A stretch of 64,000 nt of DNA from Thiomonas intermedia. Lineage in GTDB: Bacteria > Pseudomonadota > Gammaproteobacteria > Burkholderiales > Burkholderiaceae_C. The DNA lies in the NCBI RefSeq assembly GCF_002028405.1, contig NZ_CP020046.1:3100001-3164000 (forward strand), given 5' to 3'. Both the position numbers and the translations under genes were made by a program. How positions within the stretch are numbered: position 1 is the first letter of the stretch; every line of letters begins with the position of its first letter. The notes below the pieces were generated by a model, which searched no databases, was not told where the DNA came from, and was given only the letters and a program-made list of their open reading frames with translations. Below, one piece after another: positions 45,294 to 56,102 of this stretch.

Positions 45294-45827
45294 ATGACCC
45301 TTCACCGTATTCTGCGCATGGGCGATCCTCGCCTTTTGCGTGTGGCTCGACCTGTGACGCAGCCGGACGCGCCTGAAATCCGCACGCTGATCGTCGACAT
45401 GTTCGAGACCATGCACGCGGCGAGTGGTGTGGGGCTTGCTGCGCCTCAGATCGGCGTTGATCTGGCGGTCGTGATCTTTGGGTTTACGCAGAGTGCGCGC
45501 TATCCCGAGGCGTCTCCCGTTCCTCAGACGGTCCTGATCAACCCGGAAATTGCGGTTCTCGACGATGCGGAGGACGAAGACTGGGAAGGCTGTCTGTCCG
45601 TGCCGGGACTGCGAGGCCGCGTCCCGCGTTTCCGGCGTATCCGCTACCGCGGCCTGGATGCGCAGGGCCAGCCCATCGACCGCGAGGCGGACGGCTTTCA
45701 TGCCCGCGTGGTGCAGCATGAATGTGACCACCTGATCGGCAAGCTCTATCCCATGCGCATCCGCGATTTCAGCGGCTTCGGTTTCGCCGAGGCATTGTTT
45801 CCAGGGCAGGAACTGCAGGACGATTGA
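45294..45827 (+). CDS. def: Peptide deformylase
   Basis: A 177-residue metalloenzyme that removes the N-terminal formyl group from nascent proteins. The three motifs are intact: [18 protein letters not shown] (metal Cys100) and QHECDHL (His142, His146). The sequence is of the second, Burkholderiales-type paralogue (def2) rather than the fmt-linked copy, since no fmt gene is adjacent; that is an inference. It lies between two lipoprotein genes. Confidence 0.95.
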   Translation: MTLHRILRMGDPRLLRVARPVTQPDAPEIRTLIVDMFETMHAASGVGLAAPQIGVDLAVVIFGFTQSARYPEASPVPQTVLINPEIAVLDDAEDEDWEGCLSVPGLRGRVPRFRRIRYRGLDAQGQPIDREADGFHARVVQHECDHLIGKLYPMRIRDFSGFGFAEALFPGQELQDD

Positions 45828-45830
45828 GCG

Positions 45831-46772
45831 TCAGGGTTTGACTTCGACCAACCACATCGAGCTGGTGGGGTTATCGATCGCATCTTCGGCCGACCACATC
45901 GGATTGACGGACGTGCCCGCTACGGGCACGGTCTGCCAGGCGTCGGCACCGCTGTTGGAATTCAGCGAGTTGTTGCCCATGTCCAGCCGGGTCCAGCCCG
46001 AAGGCGGGGTGTAGACGTTGGTCGGGTCGCTCGAAGACCCGGTGAAGTCGGCAGGGCCCCAGAAGGAAATCACCAGACTGTTCGGACCCGTGGTGGTCAA
46101 AGGCTTCGCGCTGTCGTTCGCATGGGTATCGCTGTAGGTCCAAGCGCCCAACCCACTCGCCCCCGAGAGCACGGTGACGAACAGGGTCGCCTCGTTGTCC
46201 TCATAGCTGGGGGTTTTGATCAGGCTCCAGGTCTGGCCTGTACCGCCCTTGGCGTTGACGCAGGCATAGAGGTAACTGCCGGCGCCGACACCGGCGTAGG
46301 TCTGTGCATTGCCGATGCGCGTATAGGTGTTGCCCTTGTTGTCGGTGAGGCCGGAGAAGGTGCCGGTGTTTTGCGTGAGGACTTGCACCAAGATGATGGA
46401 GCCGGATGCCGGTGTGCTCACCGCGGGCGTGGTCATGGGAGACTTGCCGATTCCGGAGACATCGACCTTCAAGGTGTGCGCGGCTATTGTGACGGCGCCG
46501 ACAGGGTTGCTGGGCGACGAAGTACCGCCCGAACCCGTCGTGCTGCCGGAACTGCCTCCATTGGTGGCACTGCTCGTGGATGGAGCCGACGATGTGACCG
46601 TCGTACCCGCCTGGACACTGGAATCGTCCGGTGTCACGATAGGCGTGGCCTGATCGGCCTGTGCGCTGGCCGCCGACCCGGAGCCTCCACCGCACCCGGC
46701 GAGGAGGACTGCGCTGAGCAACACCGTTGAAAACTGAACGGCGCGGTAACGTGTCGAGGCGTTGGTGAGCAT
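45831..46772 (-). CDS. Lipoprotein of unknown function with Ser/Thr/Gly-rich linker
   Basis: A 313-residue lipoprotein with lipobox LAGC (Cys27) followed by Gly/Ser. Residues 30-90 are a low-complexity Ser/Thr/Gly/Ala linker. The rest contains SGLTDNKGNTYTRIG, LYACVNAKGG and SLVISFWGPADF, resembling a jelly-roll-like extracellular domain found in secreted bacterial proteins after a DNxGNTY motif. No enzyme motif is seen. It would sit in the outer membrane, facing the periplasm or the surface. Convergent with def by 3 bases. Confidence 0.7.
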   Translation of the reverse strand: MLTNASTRYRAVQFSTVLLSAVLLAGCGGGSGSAASAQADQATPIVTPDDSSVQAGTTVTSSAPSTSSATNGGSSGSTTGSGGTSSPSNPVGAVTIAAHTLKVDVSGIGKSPMTTPAVSTPASGSIILVQVLTQNTGTFSGLTDNKGNTYTRIGNAQTYAGVGAGSYLYACVNAKGGTGQTWSLIKTPSYEDNEATLFVTVLSGASGLGAWTYSDTHANDSAKPLTTTGPNSLVISFWGPADFTGSSSDPTNVYTPPSGWTRLDMGNNSLNSNSGADAWQTVPVAGTSVNPMWSAEDAIDNPTSSMWLVEVKP

Positions 46773-46862
46773 ATCGATCTCCTGGCATTCGATGGCAGCC
46801 AGGACGGGATGCTACGCAATCCGCATGACAGGCAAGCCCATCGGAGCGCATCCAACCTTGCT

Positions 46863-46892
46863 TTGCGCTGCATCAAAATGGCGTGCTAGAGT
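46863..46892 (+). promoter_or_regulatory. Putative sigma-70 promoter of odhA
   Basis: TTGCGC (46863-46868) and TAGAGT (46887-46892) are spaced by 18 bases and lie about 105 bases before the odhA start, in the gap between divergent genes. The match is only moderate. Confidence 0.35.
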
Positions 46893-46997
46893 GTTGTCAG
46901 GCCCTTCTAAAGCCGCAATCCGCCAATCGGGCAGCCCGAGCCGCGGAAGGATGTTTTCCCACTGAGCGCCGGGATGCCCGGCAGACTGTGAGCGCGT

Positions 46998-49850
46998 ATG
47001 TTGATGCAGAAATTCAAAGCCAATTCCTATCTCTTTGGCGGGAATGCTCCCTATGTCGAAGAGATGTACGAGAGTTATCTCTCCAACCCAGGGTCGGTGC
47101 CGGATCATTGGCGCGAATACTTTGACGCGCTCCAGCATGTGCCCGCGCTCGACGGCAGCAATGCCCGCGACGTGCCGCATGCCCCGGTGGTGTCAGCCTT
47201 CGCCGAGCGCGCCAAATCCGGTCCCATTCGTACCCTTCAGGCCGTCGCCGATGGTGAACTGGCGCGCAAGCGTGTTGCTGCACAGCAACTGATCGCCGCC
47301 TATCGCAATGTGGGTGTGCGCTGGGCGGATCTCGATCCCCTCAAGCGCACCGAACGACCGAACATTCCCGACCTGGATCCCGCGTTCTACGGGTTCACCG
47401 ACGCCGACCTGGAAACGGTCTTCAACGTCAGCAATACGTTTTTCGACCGCGAGAATCTGTCGCTGCGTGAGTTGATCAACAACCTGCGCGAAACCTACTG
47501 TGGCTCGCTGGGGGCCGAATTCATGTACCTCAGCGACCAGGATCAGAAACGCTGGTGGCAACAGCGGCTGGAGTCCACACGGACCCGTCCTGATGTCGAT
47601 ACCGAGGCCAAGAAGCATCTGCTCGAACGGCTGACGGCCGCCGAAGGTCTGGAGCGCTATCTGGCGACGAAATACGTCGGTCAGAAGCGGTTCTCGCTGG
47701 AAGGCGGCGAGAGTTTCATCGTCTCGATGGACACCTTGGTGCAGCGCGCCGGCCAACTCGGTGTCCAGGAAGTCGTGATCGGCATGGCGCATCGGGGTCG
47801 CCTGAATGTGCTGGTCAACACTTTGGGCAAGCGTCCTCAGGATCTGTTCGACGAGTTCGAAGGCAAGCATGCCGACGATCTCCCGTCGGGGGATGTGAAG
47901 TATCACCAGGGTTTCTCGAGCGACGTGTCCACGCCGGGGGGTCCGGTCCATCTGAGCCTGGCCTTCAACCCTTCGCATCTGGAAATCGTCAATCCGGTGA
48001 TCGAAGGCTCCACCCGTGCGCGCCTCGACCGCCGTGGCGACGCGCTGGGCGAGACGGTCGTTCCCGTGCTGGTCCATGGCGATGCTTCCTTTACGGGGCA
48101 GGGCGTGGTCATGGAGACGCTGGCGCTGGCGCAGACCCGCGGCTATACCACCGGGGGCACGGTGCACATCGTCATCAACAACCAGATCGGCTTCACCACC
48201 TCCGATCCGCGCGACGCGCGCTCCACGCTGTATTGCACCGATGTGGCGAAGATGATCGAGGCGCCCATCCTGCACGTCAACGGCGACGATCCGGAAAGCG
48301 TGGCGTTTGCGACCAGTCTGGCGCTCGACTATCGCAAGCAGTTCCATCACGACGTGGTGGTGGACATCGTGTGCTTCCGCAAGCTGGGCCACAACGAACA
48401 GGACACCCCGGCCGTCACACAGCCGCTGATGTACAAGAAGATCACCGCTCACCCCGGCACCCGCAAGGTCTACGCCGACCGGCTGGTGAGCCAGGGCGTG
48501 ATCGCGGCTGAAGACGCCGATCAGATGGTGCATGCGTTTCGCACCGAGATGGAGTCGGGCGTCAGCCTGGAGCCGGTGCTCACCAATTACAAGAGCAAGC
48601 ACGCGGTCGACTGGTCGCCCTATCTCAATCGCCGCTGGACGGACAGTGCCGACACCGCCCTGCCGATGACCGATCTCAAGCGGCTGGCCAAGCGCATCAC
48701 CACGGTTCCCGAGAATTTCAAGCTGCACCCCCTGGTGGAGAAAGTCATTGCCGACCGGGCCAAGATGGGCCGCGGCGAGCTGCCGCTGGACTGGGGCATG
48801 GGCGAACACATGGCGTTCGCCTCGTTGGTGGCCAACGGGTTTCCGGTGCGGCTGTCGGGCGAAGACAGCGGTCGTGGCACGTTCAGCCATCGCCACGCCG
48901 TGCTGCACGACCAAAGCCGCGAGAAGTGGGATGTCGGCACCTATATTCCGCTGCAGAACGTGGCCGAAGGCCAGGCGCCGTTCACCGTCATCGACTCCAT
49001 CCTGTCCGAGGAGGCGGTGCTCGGCTTCGAGTACGGCTATTCCACGGCCGACCCGCGCACCCTGGTGATCTGGGAAGCGCAGTTCGGCGACTTCGCCAAC
49101 GGCGCGCAGGTCCTCATCGACCAGTTCATCTCGGCCGGTGAAGTGAAGTGGGGGCGGGCCTGCGGCCTGACCCTGATGCTGCCGCACGGCTATGAAGGCC
49201 AGGGGCCCGAGCATTCCTCGGCACGTCTGGAGCGCTATCTGCAGTTGTGCGCCGAGACCAATATGCAGGTGTGTCAGCCGACCAATCCGTCGCAGATCTT
49301 CCACCTGTTGCGCCGCCAGATGCTGCGATCGTTCCGCAAGCCGCTGGTCATCATGACGCCCAAGAGTCTGCTGCGGCATCCGCAGGCCAAGTCGCCGCTG
49401 TCCGATCTGGCCAACGGACGCTTCGAGGTGGTGTTGCCCGAGGTCGAAGATCTCGATGCCAGCAAGGTCAAGCGCATCGTCGCCTGCTCGGGGCGGGTGT
49501 ATTACGACCTGCTGGCGGCCCGCACCGAACGCAAGATCGACGACGTGGCCATCGTGCGGCTCGAGCAGATCTATCCCTTCCCGCACAAGGCGTTTGCCGC
49601 CGAGGTCAAGCGCTATCCCAATGCGCGCGACATCGTGTGGTGCCAGGACGAGCCGCAGAACCAGGGCGCCTGGTTCTTCGTGCAGCACCACATACACGAG
49701 AACATGATTGAGGGACAGAAGCTCGGCTACGCCGGCCGTCCAGCCTCGGCATCGACGGCCGTGGGTTACTACGCCAAACATGCCGAGCAGCTCAAAGATC
49801 TGCTCTCGGCCGCGTTTGGCAAGCTCAAGGGCTATGTGCTGACGCGCTGA
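46998..49850 (+). CDS. sucA: 2-oxoglutarate dehydrogenase E1 component
   Basis: A 950-residue thiamine-diphosphate enzyme decarboxylating 2-oxoglutarate in the TCA cycle. The N-terminal [16 protein letters not shown] block binds E2. The active-site region includes [41 protein letters not shown]-like [12 protein letters not shown], and [16 protein letters not shown]. The C-terminal transketolase half has [21 protein letters not shown] second ATG two codons in is an alternative start. First gene of the complex operon odhA-odhB-lpd. Confidence 0.96.
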   Translation: MLMQKFKANSYLFGGNAPYVEEMYESYLSNPGSVPDHWREYFDALQHVPALDGSNARDVPHAPVVSAFAERAKSGPIRTLQAVADGELARKRVAAQQLIAAYRNVGVRWADLDPLKRTERPNIPDLDPAFYGFTDADLETVFNVSNTFFDRENLSLRELINNLRETYCGSLGAEFMYLSDQDQKRWWQQRLESTRTRPDVDTEAKKHLLERLTAAEGLERYLATKYVGQKRFSLEGGESFIVSMDTLVQRAGQLGVQEVVIGMAHRGRLNVLVNTLGKRPQDLFDEFEGKHADDLPSGDVKYHQGFSSDVSTPGGPVHLSLAFNPSHLEIVNPVIEGSTRARLDRRGDALGETVVPVLVHGDASFTGQGVVMETLALAQTRGYTTGGTVHIVINNQIGFTTSDPRDARSTLYCTDVAKMIEAPILHVNGDDPESVAFATSLALDYRKQFHHDVVVDIVCFRKLGHNEQDTPAVTQPLMYKKITAHPGTRKVYADRLVSQGVIAAEDADQMVHAFRTEMESGVSLEPVLTNYKSKHAVDWSPYLNRRWTDSADTALPMTDLKRLAKRITTVPENFKLHPLVEKVIADRAKMGRGELPLDWGMGEHMAFASLVANGFPVRLSGEDSGRGTFSHRHAVLHDQSREKWDVGTYIPLQNVAEGQAPFTVIDSILSEEAVLGFEYGYSTADPRTLVIWEAQFGDFANGAQVLIDQFISAGEVKWGRACGLTLMLPHGYEGQGPEHSSARLERYLQLCAETNMQVCQPTNPSQIFHLLRRQMLRSFRKPLVIMTPKSLLRHPQAKSPLSDLANGRFEVVLPEVEDLDASKVKRIVACSGRVYYDLLAARTERKIDDVAIVRLEQIYPFPHKAFAAEVKRYPNARDIVWCQDEPQNQGAWFFVQHHIHENMIEGQKLGYAGRPASASTAVGYYAKHAEQLKDLLSAAFGKLKGYVLTR

Positions 49851-49858
49851 CCGGCCAC

Positions 49859-49882
49859 GGGTGGTGCCTGTACGGACCACCC
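49859..49882 (+). repeat. Hairpin in the sucA-sucB gap
   Basis: GGGTGGT (49859-49865) pairs with ACCACCC (49876-49882) 9 bases after the sucA stop. It has no U-tract; it might stabilise the upstream message or weaken read-through into sucB. Confidence 0.4.
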
Positions 49883-49966
49883 AAAACCCCATCTACACAA
49901 CTCATCTACCGTTCACTGGCAGCGACGGCGTGTCTCCGTGGCTGCACCGACCTACCGGACTCCATC

Positions 49967-51259
<1,293 letters not shown>

Positions 51260-51343
51260 CGCAGCGACTGGCCGTCAACATCCAAGACTTCATCCGACTT
51301 TTTCGCGCGGGCGCCCGGCGCCACGCGCATCGAGGACTTCATC

Positions 51344-52777
51344 ATGGCTTCGGTTTTTGATCTCATCGTCATCGGCGCAGGACCCGGCGGATATATTGCC
51401 GCCATCCGTGCGGCCCAACTCGGCCTCAAGGTGGCCTGCGTCGACGCCTGGCGCAACGCCCAGGGCGGCCCCGCGCCCGGCGGCACCTGCACCAATGTCG
51501 GCTGCATTCCCTCCAAGGCGCTGCTGCAATCCAGCGAGCATTTCGAGCAGGCGGGGCATGAGTTCGCCACCCATGGCATCGGCCTGAATGGCCTGTCCAT
51601 CGACGTGCCCACCATGCAGCAGCGCAAGGCCCAGGTGGTCAAGCAGAACAACGAGGGCATCCTCTACCTGTTCAAGAAGAACAAAGTCACGTTCTTTCAC
51701 GGTATGGCCTCGCTCAAGGGCGGGGACGCCGACGCCGGCTGGCAGGTCACCGTGAGCGGCGGGGAGGCCGAGCAGGCGCTTGCGGCCAGGCAGATCATCA
51801 TTGCGACGGGCTCTGTGCCGCGCAGCCTGCCTGGTCTTGACTTCGATGAGCAGCGCGTGCTCTCCAACGATGGCGCGCTGGCCATCGACGGCGTGCCCAA
51901 GACCCTGGGCGTGATCGGTGCCGGCGTGATCGGCCTGGAGATGGGCAGCGTGTGGCGCAGGCTGGGCGCTCAGGTGACGCTGCTGGAGGCCATGCCCGAT
52001 TTTCTCGCCGCAGCCGATGCGCAAGTGGCCAAGGAGGCGCTCAAGCAATTGACCAAGCAGGGTTTGGCCATTCATCTGGGGGCCAGGATCACCGCCACGA
52101 AAGTGCTGAAGAATGGCGTCTCCATCGACTGGACCAACGCCAAGGGCGAGGCGCAGACGCTCAAGGTCGACCGGCTCGTCGTCTCGGTGGGCCGCAAGCC
52201 GAACACCGATCACCTTGGTGCCGAGGCCGTGGGGCTGAAGCTCGACGAGCGCGGCTTCATCGAGGTGGACGGCGATTGCCGTACCAACCTGCCGGGCATC
52301 TGGGCCGTGGGTGACGTGGTGCGCGGCCCCATGCTGGCGCACAAGGCCGAGGAGGAGGGCGTTGCCGTGGCCGAGCGCATCGCCGGACAAAAGCCGCATG
52401 TGGACTTCAACACCGTGCCCTGGGTCATCTACACCGCGCCCGAGATCGCCTGGGTCGGCCAGACCGAGCAGCAACTCAAGGCCTCGGGGCGTGCCTACAA
52501 GGCCGGCAGCTTTCCTTTCATGGCCAATGGCCGCGCCCGCGCGCTGGGCAATACCACGGGCTTCGTCAAGATGCTGGCCGACGCGCAGACCGACGAAATC
52601 CTCGGGGTGCACATCATCGGCCCGATGGCCTCGGAGCTGATCGCCGAGGCCGCCGTGGCGATGGAATTCAAGGCGTCGAGCGAAGACATTGCGCGCATCT
52701 GCCACGCGCATCCCACGCTGTCCGAGAGTCTGAAAGAGGCCGCGCTGAGCGTTGCCGGACGAACCTTGAATCTCTGA
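51344..52777 (+). CDS. lpd: Dihydrolipoyl dehydrogenase E3
   Basis: A 477-residue flavoprotein disulfide reductase reoxidising the lipoyl group with NAD+. The FAD site is IGAGPGGYIAA near the N-terminus. The redox pair Cys49/Cys54 is in GTCTNVGCIPSK, the NAD site is GAGVIGLEMGSVW, and the His456-Glu461 couple is in HPTLSE. Its location after sucA-sucB marks it as the E3 of the 2-oxoglutarate complex, though it may also serve other 2-oxoacid complexes. Confidence 0.96.
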   Translation: MASVFDLIVIGAGPGGYIAAIRAAQLGLKVACVDAWRNAQGGPAPGGTCTNVGCIPSKALLQSSEHFEQAGHEFATHGIGLNGLSIDVPTMQQRKAQVVKQNNEGILYLFKKNKVTFFHGMASLKGGDADAGWQVTVSGGEAEQALAARQIIIATGSVPRSLPGLDFDEQRVLSNDGALAIDGVPKTLGVIGAGVIGLEMGSVWRRLGAQVTLLEAMPDFLAAADAQVAKEALKQLTKQGLAIHLGARITATKVLKNGVSIDWTNAKGEAQTLKVDRLVVSVGRKPNTDHLGAEAVGLKLDERGFIEVDGDCRTNLPGIWAVGDVVRGPMLAHKAEEEGVAVAERIAGQKPHVDFNTVPWVIYTAPEIAWVGQTEQQLKASGRAYKAGSFPFMANGRARALGNTTGFVKMLADAQTDEILGVHIIGPMASELIAEAAVAMEFKASSEDIARICHAHPTLSESLKEAALSVAGRTLNL

Positions 52778-52785
52778 CCTTCAGC

Positions 52786-53883
52786 ATGAACGTCAGCGAG
52801 TACTTTGAGCAGTCATTGTCCGAACGCGGCTTCGTCGCCGACGACGCGCAGCGCGCCGGGGTGGCCCGGCTGCAGCAGTGTTATGACGAATGGGTGGCTT
52901 ACAAATCGCGGCGTTCCAACGCCATTCGCCGGGCGCTCATCCACCCGGAGTTGCCGCGCGGTGTCTACCTGTATGGCGGCGTGGGGCGCGGCAAGTCGAT
53001 GTTGATGGACGCGTTCTTCGTCACACTGCCGCTGCTGCGCAAGACGCGACTGCACTTCCATGAGTTCATGCACGAAGTGCAGCGCGAGATGGCGGCGCTT
53101 CAAGGCACGGTGGATCCCCTGACCGAGCTTTCGCGTCGGATCGCCCGGCGCTTTCGGCTCATCTGCTTCGACGAGTTCCACATCAGCGACGTGACCGACG
53201 CCATGATTCTGCATCGCCTGCTCGAGGGATTGTTCGACAATGGCGTGCAACTGGTGGCGACATCCAATTTTCATCCCGACGACCTTTACCCCGATGGACT
53301 GCACCGCGACCGCATCCTTCCCGCCATCGAACTCATCAAGCAGAAAATGGACGTGATCAAGATCGATGCCGGTACGGACTACCGCCACAAGGCCCTGCGC
53401 GAACTCAACCTCTACATCACCCCGCTGGGAGACGACGCCCAGGCCCGCATGGAGCAAGCCTTTGAACGCATGGCCTCCAGCGCCGAGGAAGAGCCGATGT
53501 TGACCATCGAGGGCCGCGAGGTCCAGGCGTTGCAGCGCGCGGGTGGCGTGGTCTGGTTCAGCTTCCACGAACTGTGCGAGACCGCTCGCTCGCAGAACGA
53601 CTACCTCGAATTGGCCAGTCGCTTTCATACCGTGCTCGTCTCCGACGTGCCGCAGATGACTGAGGCCATGGCGAGTGCCGCGCGTCGTTTCACGCTTTTG
53701 GTGGACGTGCTCTACGACCGTCGCATCAAGCTCATCCTGTCGGCCGCGGTCCCGCCCGAGCAGCTCTACAGGCGCGGTCCGCTGGACTATGAATTCACGC
53801 GCACCGTGTCGCGGTTGAACGAAATGCAGAGCGTGGACTACCTGCGCGAGGGGCGGCGGCAAGGCGAGGTCGCGCTGGTATGA
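52786..53883 (+). CDS. zapE: Cell division ATPase ZapE (AFG1-like)
   Basis: A 365-residue AFG1-family AAA-type ATPase that in E. coli modulates the FtsZ ring. Walker A is YGGVGRGKSMLMDAF, Walker B is LICFDEFHISD, and the sensor region LVATSNFHPDDLYPDGL is typical. It starts 8 bases after lpd; the lpd-zapE adjacency is conserved in Burkholderiales. Its stop overlaps the next gene's start (ATGA). Confidence 0.93.
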   Translation: MNVSEYFEQSLSERGFVADDAQRAGVARLQQCYDEWVAYKSRRSNAIRRALIHPELPRGVYLYGGVGRGKSMLMDAFFVTLPLLRKTRLHFHEFMHEVQREMAALQGTVDPLTELSRRIARRFRLICFDEFHISDVTDAMILHRLLEGLFDNGVQLVATSNFHPDDLYPDGLHRDRILPAIELIKQKMDVIKIDAGTDYRHKALRELNLYITPLGDDAQARMEQAFERMASSAEEEPMLTIEGREVQALQRAGGVVWFSFHELCETARSQNDYLELASRFHTVLVSDVPQMTEAMASAARRFTLLVDVLYDRRIKLILSAAVPPEQLYRRGPLDYEFTRTVSRLNEMQSVDYLREGRRQGEVALV

Positions 53884-54635
53884 GCTTGCGCATTCATCGA
53901 CGGATCTGGACGGCCGCTGGCCGCTCTGCTTGGTCGGCGGCTCGTTGGGTCGCGTTCGTTCATCTGGGCGCAGCCTCGGCCCTCGCCGCGACGACACAAG
54001 CGACACCCGAGCAGGACGCGGCCCGGCGCTCGGTCCTGCAAGACCAGCGAGTCCAGGTGCTGGCGCAGTACGCCGCGCAACGTGGCGTGTGCCTGAAGCG
54101 CTTTTTTGTCAACGATTGTCTCGACACGGCGCGCAAGCAGGAACGTGCCGCACTGGTGCCCATCGACGACGAACTGCAGGCCGTTGCGATGCGCGGCCGT
54201 CTGCGGGCTGCTGAAGAAGAACTTCAACGGGTGCAGGCCAACATCGTGGATGCGCAGGCCGGGCAGCCCGATCGCGCTGCCCTGGAGCGCCAGAGTGCGG
54301 CGCGCGAGGCCGATCTCGCGCAGCGCGAGCAGCAGGCGGCGCAAAACGCGGCGCAGAAGGCAGCGCAAGCGCCTTCCGTCTTGTCCGGCAAGGCAACGAC
54401 GCCTTCCTCCTCCGAAGCCATCCCGGCGAGCCGACTGTTTCCGGGCCCGGTGACGCCCCCGGCGCCAAGCCCGGCGCAACGCGCCGCCGATGCGGAGAAG
54501 GCCCAGGCCGATTTCGCGGCCAAGCAGAAGGCCTATGCGGAGAAGCAGGCCGAGCAGGCGCGCCAGCGGGCGACGCAGGCACCCGTGGCCCCGTTGCCGG
54601 TGCCGTCGGCAAGCACTGCGCTTCCCGTGCGCTGA
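53880..54635 (+). CDS. Exported coiled-coil protein of unknown function, coupled to zapE
   Basis: A 251-residue protein whose start overlaps the zapE stop. A positively charged start is followed by a hydrophobic run ending ASALAA, so it is probably exported. The mature N-terminus has two cysteines in RGVCLKRFFVNDCLDTARKQ, a pattern I associate with a small group of Burkholderiales envelope proteins. Then come a helical Glu/Gln/Arg/Ala-rich coiled coil (about 90-135), a Pro/Ser linker and a second Ala/Lys/Gln helix (190-230). Function unknown. Overlap with zapE points to co-expression during envelope growth. Confidence 0.7.
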   Translation: MSLRIHRRIWTAAGRSAWSAARWVAFVHLGAASALAATTQATPEQDAARRSVLQDQRVQVLAQYAAQRGVCLKRFFVNDCLDTARKQERAALVPIDDELQAVAMRGRLRAAEEELQRVQANIVDAQAGQPDRAALERQSAAREADLAQREQQAAQNAAQKAAQAPSVLSGKATTPSSSEAIPASRLFPGPVTPPAPSPAQRAADAEKAQADFAAKQKAYAEKQAEQARQRATQAPVAPLPVPSASTALPVR

Positions 54636-54705
54636 GACGCCAAGATTCATCGGAGAGCGTGTTCGGCGGGCTACCATGCCCGCCTGTTCACTCTGATCCA
54701 CGCGC

Positions 54706-56046
54706 ATGCTGATCGAATCCCCCCTCATCGAAGCGTTCTATCGCCAGACGCCGGAACAGTTGCGGCTGCAGTTCGGCATTCTGCTGGGGGTCGTGGTGTT
54801 GGGCGCCTTGCTCGGTTCGGCGCTTGAGAAGCAGGTGCGCAAGCTGCCGACCTGGAAGGAGGCGTTTCGGGCCAGTTGGCGTTACGGCCTGGGGTTTCCG
54901 TTTGTGGCGTTTCTGGCGCTGGTTCTGGTGCGGCATGGGTCGATCATGCTGGTCAAACTGCCTTTGCTCAAACTGGCGCTGCCAGCCCTGGCGGTTCTGC
55001 TCCTTGTCCGGCTGGCCAATTCCGTGTCCCGGCATCGGTTTTCCAAGGACGGCGGCATACGCTATCTGGTGCGCGTGGTCAGCATTGGCCTGTGGGTGAC
55101 GCTGGCCTTGCATCTGGCCGGGGTGCTGCCGGAAATCCGGGAGGCGCTCGACGCCCTGTCGATCACCCTGGGCAGGCAGCGACTGTCGGGATGGACGCTG
55201 CTCAAGGGCGCGGCTTCCATCGCTGTCACGCTGCTGCTGGCGTTGTGGATTTCCTCCATTCTGGAAGCGCGCCTGATGCGTTCGCCGCTGGACGCCAGTC
55301 TGCGCCTGGTCTTCACCCGTCTGCTGCGTTCGGTGGTGCTGCTGGTGGCCATCCTCACGGCCTTGCAGTTCGTGGGCATCGATCTCACCGTGTTGAGCGT
55401 GTTCGGGGGCGCTCTGGGGGTGGGGCTGGGGCTGGGTCTGCAGAAGATTGCCGCGAACTATGTTTCGGGTTTTGTCATTCTGCTGGAACGCAGTCTGCGC
55501 GTGGGCGACAACGTCCGCGTGGATACGTTTCAGGGGCAGATCATCGACATCAAAACCCGCTACACCCTGGTGCGCAGCGCGGGAGGTACGGATTCCATCG
55601 TTCCCAATGAGATGCTGATCGCCAACCGCATCGAGAATCTCTCCTACAACGACCCCAATGTCTGGCTCTCGACCACGGTCGGGGTGTCGTACGACACCGA
55701 TATCGAGCGGGCGCTGGCGCTGATCAAGGAGGCGGTTCAGTCGGTGCCTCGCGTGTTGCACAGCCCGGCGCCCAGTGCCGTGCTCGAAGGCTTCGGCGAC
55801 AGTGCGCTCAACATCACGGTCGGCTACTGGATCGCAGATCCGCAGAATGGCACCCTGGGTGTGCGCGGCCAGGTCAACCTGGCCATCTGGCATACGCTCA
55901 AAGACCACGGCATCGATATTCCTTTCCCGCAACGGGTCTTGCAATGGGCCGCAGGAAAAGAGCCTCCGGTACCGGAGGCGCGAAGGTCGACACGCCTTGC
56001 GCCGGAACAGACGTCACGTCCTGAACCTGAGGATGGGGGCGACTGA
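54706..56046 (+). CDS. Mechanosensitive ion channel, MscS family
   Basis: A 446-residue membrane protein with about five N-terminal helices, larger than E. coli MscS (286). The pore helix and beta domain hold the family hallmark GGALGVGLGLGLQKIAANYVSG and then LLERSLRVGDNVRVD. A cytoplasmic domain (TTVGVSYDTDIERAL) follows, and a 30-residue charged, Pro-rich tail ends the protein. Such channels open under membrane tension to release solutes at hypo-osmotic shock. Confidence 0.9.
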   Translation: MLIESPLIEAFYRQTPEQLRLQFGILLGVVVLGALLGSALEKQVRKLPTWKEAFRASWRYGLGFPFVAFLALVLVRHGSIMLVKLPLLKLALPALAVLLLVRLANSVSRHRFSKDGGIRYLVRVVSIGLWVTLALHLAGVLPEIREALDALSITLGRQRLSGWTLLKGAASIAVTLLLALWISSILEARLMRSPLDASLRLVFTRLLRSVVLLVAILTALQFVGIDLTVLSVFGGALGVGLGLGLQKIAANYVSGFVILLERSLRVGDNVRVDTFQGQIIDIKTRYTLVRSAGGTDSIVPNEMLIANRIENLSYNDPNVWLSTTVGVSYDTDIERALALIKEAVQSVPRVLHSPAPSAVLEGFGDSALNITVGYWIADPQNGTLGVRGQVNLAIWHTLKDHGIDIPFPQRVLQWAAGKEPPVPEARRSTRLAPEQTSRPEPEDGGD

Positions 56047-56102
56047 CGCAAGCCTGGTGCAAGGCGGCTTAGGCAGCATCCTCACGACACAAGGAGACTG
56101 AT

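Noticed and set aside
47193-49892. An 899-codon open frame antisense to sucA
   Set aside because: It mirrors a highly conserved enzyme gene exactly and its translation is Arg/Gly/His-rich with no domain; it reflects the codon bias of a GC-rich genome.
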